This document shows, one piece after another, positions 6,525 through 8,642 of a DNA stretch of 8,642 bases. Numbering within the stretch: the stretch's first letter is position 1; each line of letters begins with the position of its first letter. The notes under the pieces are model-generated. The model was not told the DNA's origin, made no database searches, and saw only the letters and a list, made by a program, of their open reading frames with translations. Source of the DNA: Bacteroidales bacterium. Lineage in GTDB: Bacteria > Bacteroidota > Bacteroidia > Bacteroidales > JAGOPY01. The position numbers and the translations under genes are program-made. The stretch lies in assembly GCA_030638325.1 (NCBI GenBank), contig DAOWEV010000097.1, positions 1 through 8,642 on the forward strand, written 5' to 3'.

Positions 6525-6539
6525 AACCGCGAAGCGGTT
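6525..6539. repeat. Hairpin 1, AACCGC-GAA-GCGGTT
   Basis: Perfect 6-bp stem with a GAA triloop. The centre is GCGAAGC, the sequence known for an exceptionally stable DNA mini-hairpin. A TTTT run starts within the 3' arm (6538-6541), so on the plus strand it superficially resembles an intrinsic terminator, but no plus-strand gene precedes it. Confidence 0.7.
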
Positions 6540-6550
6540 TTACAAAAATA

Positions 6551-6571
6551 ACCACTGGTGAAACCTGTGGT
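6551..6571. repeat. Hairpin 2, ACCAC/GTGGT with inner GGT-GAA-ACC
   Basis: Five outer pairs, one T-T mismatch and three inner pairs close a GAA triloop, 21 nt in all. A run of six A follows on the plus strand. Confidence 0.7.
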
Positions 6572-6590
6572 AAAAAATGAAAATGTGCCC

Positions 6591-6609
6591 TCAACTCCAA
6601 AGGAGTTGA
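6591..6609. repeat. Hairpin 3, TCAACTCC-AAA-GGAGTTGA
   Basis: Perfect 8-bp arms with an AAA triloop. The plus strand contains GGAG, but no suitably spaced ATG with an open frame follows, so it is not read as a ribosome binding site. Confidence 0.75.
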
Positions 6610-6639
6610 ACTATAACTGCCATATTGGTGTTGTTTGTT

Positions 6640-6657
6640 GAACCCCATTCGGGGTTC
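6640..6657. repeat. Hairpin 4, GAACCCC-ATTC-GGGGTTC
   Basis: Perfect 7-bp arms with a 4-nt loop. This is the most GC-rich hairpin of the island. Confidence 0.75.
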
Positions 6658-6678
6658 TGATTGTTATTTCGTTTGTTT

Positions 6679-6697
6679 CCGTACGCTTCGCATACGG
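6679..6697. repeat. Hairpin 5, CCGTA/TACGG with inner GC-TTC-GC
   Basis: Five outer pairs, one C-A mismatch and two inner pairs around TTC. The centre is GCTTCGC (6685-6691), so the minus strand carries the same stable GCGAAGC core as hairpin 1. Confidence 0.65.
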
Positions 6698-6709
6698 TTA
6701 TTATTGTTC

Positions 6710-6724
6710 AATCCCTTCGGGATT
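6710..6724 (+). repeat. Hairpin 6, AATCCC-TTC-GGGATT plus T-run
   Basis: Perfect 6-bp arms with the T-run continuing to 6727. It is the most terminator-like of the set on the plus strand and could end a short plus-strand RNA made from the island, if one exists. Confidence 0.6.
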
Positions 6725-6831
6725 TTTGGCAAAGTTTATTTTATCCCCAGCACATCAAAATAAAATATAGCCTAAATTTTAATTTTTCACTGGAAATTAT
6801 TAGTTTTATGAAATAAGCCAAAATAATTAGG

Positions 6832-6849
6832 AACGGCATTTATGCCGTT
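6832..6849. repeat. Hairpin 7, AACGGCAT-TT-ATGCCGTT
   Basis: Eight complementary bases on each side of TT (more realistically 7 bp with a TTTA loop). It stands apart from hairpins 1-6 by about 107 bp of AT-rich DNA and ends 47 bp upstream of the -33 box of the T9SS cargo gene. Confidence 0.65.
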
Positions 6850-6873
6850 TAATAAGATTACGGATTATTAACC

Positions 6874-6885
6874 GGGCTTTAGCCC
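6874..6885. repeat. Hairpin 8, GGGCT-TT-AGCCC
   Basis: Short palindrome with 5-bp arms, ending 11 bp upstream of the -33 element of the T9SS cargo promoter. Its closeness to that promoter makes an operator role possible, though it also fits the hairpin island. Confidence 0.5.
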
Positions 6886-6896
6886 AAACAGACAAT

Positions 6897-6927
6897 TTTG
6901 ATTTTTCGCAAAGAATTATTAACTTTA
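6897..6927 (+). promoter_or_regulatory. Promoter of the T9SS cargo gene
   Basis: TTTG (6897-6900) and TAACTTTA (6920-6927, one mismatch to TAnnTTTG) are separated by 19 bp, the standard Bacteroidota -33/-7 layout and the best complete promoter in the window. RNA would start at about 6933, about 22 nt before the ATG at 6955. This excludes the in-frame TTG at 6898, which lies inside the -33 box. Confidence 0.6.
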
Positions 6928-6954
6928 CCAGTTGTAAAAAAATATTTGCTTGCC

Positions 6955-8094
6955 ATGGTTGTTATAAAAAATGTAAACAAAAGGATCCTCGGCACAATAG
7001 CAGTGCTGGCTTTCCTGATACTTATCAACGGGCCTGTTTCAAAGGCCAATCCGATAATTCCTCCACCGATCATCACAGAATTGTATTTCAGTGATGATGG
7101 CTGGATTATGGAAATGGTTTTTACAGACTTTGGGTCTGGCGCTTTGGATAGCATCAGATTGGTTGGTTTGTACGATACGGCAATGTTTAATCCCGGAATC
7201 CTAGTTGTTGCCGGGGAGGTCATAGTGATCACCAATGAGGATATGCAATCTCCATTTTTCATTGATCCCTTGGGCGACTATGTCTTTCTTGAGGAATGTT
7301 TTTCGTCACAGTGGTTTATTATAGATTGGTATGGCCTTACTTTTGGAGAAGTTCCTGAACCCAATATATCATGGGTAACGGCCCCGGTGGGCGAAGAATC
7401 AGTTGCCTGTCAGGAATTTCTTCTTTATGATCCATGGTACCCTGAAACCTTTTACTGGACTGTGAAAGAAAAACCGAATTCCATTGGATCAGACCCCTTA
7501 GAGGTTAATAAAAAGGCCCTGTTCCAGGGAATGGTCCTTGACCAGCAACTCAATCCATTACCGGAAATAAGGCTTATATATTGTGATGAAGTCATGCATT
7601 ATGGTACAATCCCAACGGTTCCATATGTCATGACGGATGATACAGGCTTTTTCTATGCTGACGATATGTTTTGCAGAAAATATCACTTCATTTTTATCAG
7701 GGATATTGATCCCATCTGGGATACTGTTGTGAGTGTGGAACCGGATTCCAATAATTATTTTGAGTTTGTGCTGGATACACTTTTACTTGGGATTCCTGAA
7801 ATTGATGATCGGAAAAGCGTTTCCCTCTATAACTACCCCAACCCGTTTTCTGAAAACACTAAAATTATTGCTGAGTTGCCTTTTCAACCCGGATCCTCAG
7901 AAGCCATTATTAAGATCTATAATACTGCCGGGGAGCTATTGGCAATAAAACCAATGCATGCCTTGAATGGCTCAAACACTTATGAGCTGGAACTGAACAC
8001 AAATACCCTCTCACTAAAACCCGGTACCTATATCTGTAGTTTTGAGATGGGTCATAAAAGACTTGCTTCCTCTACCATGATCCTGGCAAGATGA
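6955..8094 (+). CDS. T9SS type A sorting-domain secreted protein
   Basis: 379 residues from the ATG at 6955. Residues 1-31 form a Sec signal peptide (KNVNKR, then a hydrophobic segment, likely cut after S-K-A). Residues about 35-155 are beta-rich and may be a lamin-tail-like or similar sandwich (ITELYFSDDGWIMEMVF...), unconfirmed. Residues about 188-275 look like a carboxypeptidase-regulatory-like Ig domain (QGMVLDQQLNPLP... TDDTGFFYADD). Residues about 288-379 form the T9SS type A sorting domain, with the hallmark YPNPF at 294-298, the IYNTAGELL strand and the LKPGTYIC strand. Proteins with this domain cross the outer membrane by the type IX system (PorU-type processing) and end up at the surface or outside. 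No catalytic motif is seen. The stop overlaps the ATG of the next secreted-protein gene (ATGA), so the two are likely translated together. Confidence 0.88.
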   Translation: MVVIKNVNKRILGTIAVLAFLILINGPVSKANPIIPPPIITELYFSDDGWIMEMVFTDFGSGALDSIRLVGLYDTAMFNPGILVVAGEVIVITNEDMQSPFFIDPLGDYVFLEECFSSQWFIIDWYGLTFGEVPEPNISWVTAPVGEESVACQEFLLYDPWYPETFYWTVKEKPNSIGSDPLEVNKKALFQGMVLDQQLNPLPEIRLIYCDEVMHYGTIPTVPYVMTDDTGFFYADDMFCRKYHFIFIRDIDPIWDTVVSVEPDSNNYFEFVLDTLLLGIPEIDDRKSVSLYNYPNPFSENTKIIAELPFQPGSSEAIIKIYNTAGELLAIKPMHALNGSNTYELELNTNTLSLKPGTYICSFEMGHKRLASSTMILAR

Positions 8095-8642
8095 AGCATG
8101 CCGGTCTCGTAATATTCCTTTTATCCTTTTTACATAGCGGGCTTTTTGGCCAGGATATTGAATTCGTCCGGGAAGATCTGACATTTGAGTTGCAGGGTGA
8201 ATATTTCGTGGTAAGCGGGGATTACTATTTCTGCAATATTGGAGAAACATCACTCAGGCAAGTTATGTTTTACCCTTTTCCGGTTGATCCTGCGTACGGC
8301 CCCGTAGATTCTGTGATCATGATCCGGAAGTCTTCCGGGAAAAATGTTTTTCGTAATTCCAGCAGCAAGGGAGCTTCTTTTTTTATAGATATCGAACCCT
8401 ATGGGATTGAAATATACGAGATATCATGTCGCCAGAAATTAATGGCCAACAAAGCCGAATATATATTAACCACCACAGCCACGTGGAACCGGCCACTGGA
8501 GCTGGTCAGCTTTGAATTGATATTTCCGGATAACATCATCATTGATTCAATTTCATACCAGCCCGACTCAAAAGAAACAACTGGCCTTATAAATCATTAT
8601 TACTGGACCTTTAAGGATTTTATGCCTGATAGGAATATGGTG
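8091..8642 (+). CDS. Secreted beta-rich protein, 3' truncated by the window edge
   Basis: 184 codons are visible and the frame is open at the window edge, so the C-terminus is missing. The ATG overlaps the preceding stop by ATGA. Residues 1-21 are a plausible Sec signal peptide (MKH, hydrophobic core, ending in LFGQ); there is no lipobox Cys. The rest alternates short strands with aromatic residues (GDYYFCN, MFYPFPVD, ILTTTATWNRPLE, HYYWTF) and two Cys at about positions 54 and 117, typical of an extracellular beta sandwich. I do not recognise a family with confidence; the TTTATWNRPLE...YYW pattern faintly recalls DUF4424-like proteins. Given the coupling to a T9SS cargo gene, it may act with that protein at the cell surface, which is inference only. 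Confidence 0.8.
   Translation, partial: MKHAGLVIFLLSFLHSGLFGQDIEFVREDLTFELQGEYFVVSGDYYFCNIGETSLRQVMFYPFPVDPAYGPVDSVIMIRKSSGKNVFRNSSSKGASFFIDIEPYGIEIYEISCRQKLMANKAEYILTTTATWNRPLELVSFELIFPDNIIIDSISYQPDSKETTGLINHYYWTFKDFMPDRNMV

Larger units (their letters stand above)
6525..6885. repeat. Island of eight different short hairpins
   Basis: Eight inverted repeats lie in 361 bp at 6525-6539, 6551-6571, 6591-6609, 6640-6657, 6679-6697, 6710-6724, 6832-6849 and 6874-6885. Arms are 5-9 bp and loops 2-4 nt, often GAA, TTC or AAA. The arm sequences differ from hairpin to hairpin, so this is not one repeat copied. The arms are GC-containing while the linkers are AT-rich. The genes on either side are divergent, so the hairpins are not terminators for them. 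No plausible protein is encoded here. The gap 6725-6831 is AT-rich and holds only a weak inverted repeat (AATTATT at 6795-6801 with AATAATT at 6822-6828). Possible identities are a cluster of REP-like mobile palindromes or a structured transcript. Confidence 0.75.

Noticed and set aside
6525..6727. Intrinsic terminators of neighbouring genes
   Set aside because: The helicase gene reads leftward away from here and the T9SS gene starts downstream, so no known transcript ends in this region on either strand.
6525..6885. CRISPR array or integron attC cluster
   Set aside because: Arm sequences differ in every hairpin, spacing is not constant, and there are no cassette genes or integrase.
6898..6954. 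Upstream TTG start for the T9SS cargo protein
   Set aside because: It would put 19 extra residues before a normal signal peptide, and the TTG is part of the -33 promoter element.
6879..7262. 127-codon minus-strand frame
   Set aside because: Antisense to the signal peptide and first domain of the T9SS cargo gene, and it crosses that gene's promoter; no family resemblance.
8014..8253. 79-codon minus-strand frame
   Set aside because: Antisense to the end of the T9SS sorting domain and the start of the next secreted protein; no domain seen.

Overview
The window looks like chromosomal DNA of a Bacteroidota member, probably Bacteroidales-like and possibly uncultured. The evidence is a C-terminal type IX secretion (T9SS) sorting domain, a DUF4290-type protein next to murA, a large secreted TlpA-type thioredoxin protein, promoter-like TAnnTTTG boxes and little sign of Shine-Dalgarno sequences. 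No rRNA, tRNA, CRISPR array or intact insertion sequence was seen.

Layout. Positions 1-307 are mostly non-coding: perhaps the tail of an upstream gene (1-111), then two convergent 48-bp arrays of 8-nt units and a promoter. Positions 308-1690 (+) encode a secreted thioredoxin-fold protein. It converges on murA (1716-3023, -), and a 7-nt-period repeat runs across both stop codons. murA is preceded on the same strand by a DUF4290-like gene (3020-3640, -) with a 4-nt ATGA overlap, so the two are probably one operon. After a 288-bp gap holding a promoter, an octamer array and a palindromic element comes a UvrD/PcrA-type helicase gene (3929-6223, -). A 731-bp gap between divergent genes follows; it holds a second octamer array and eight different short hairpins. 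The window ends with a T9SS cargo gene (6955-8094, +) and a truncated secreted-protein gene (8091 to the edge, +), again joined by an ATGA overlap.

Functions. The genes with recognised roles serve peptidoglycan precursor synthesis (MurA), DNA repair and replication-fork maintenance (helicase), envelope redox or folding (thioredoxin protein) and T9SS secretion. They do not form one obvious pathway. MurA carries Asp where most homologues carry the fosfomycin-sensitive Cys, so intrinsic fosfomycin tolerance is predicted.

The least explained part is the non-coding DNA: short-period arrays with a related 8-nt unit in three intergenic regions, and a hairpin island at 6525-6885 between two divergent promoters, where the hairpins cannot be terminators of either flanking gene. 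These are the best candidates for undescribed biology, with mobile palindromes (REP-like) as the main ordinary explanation.
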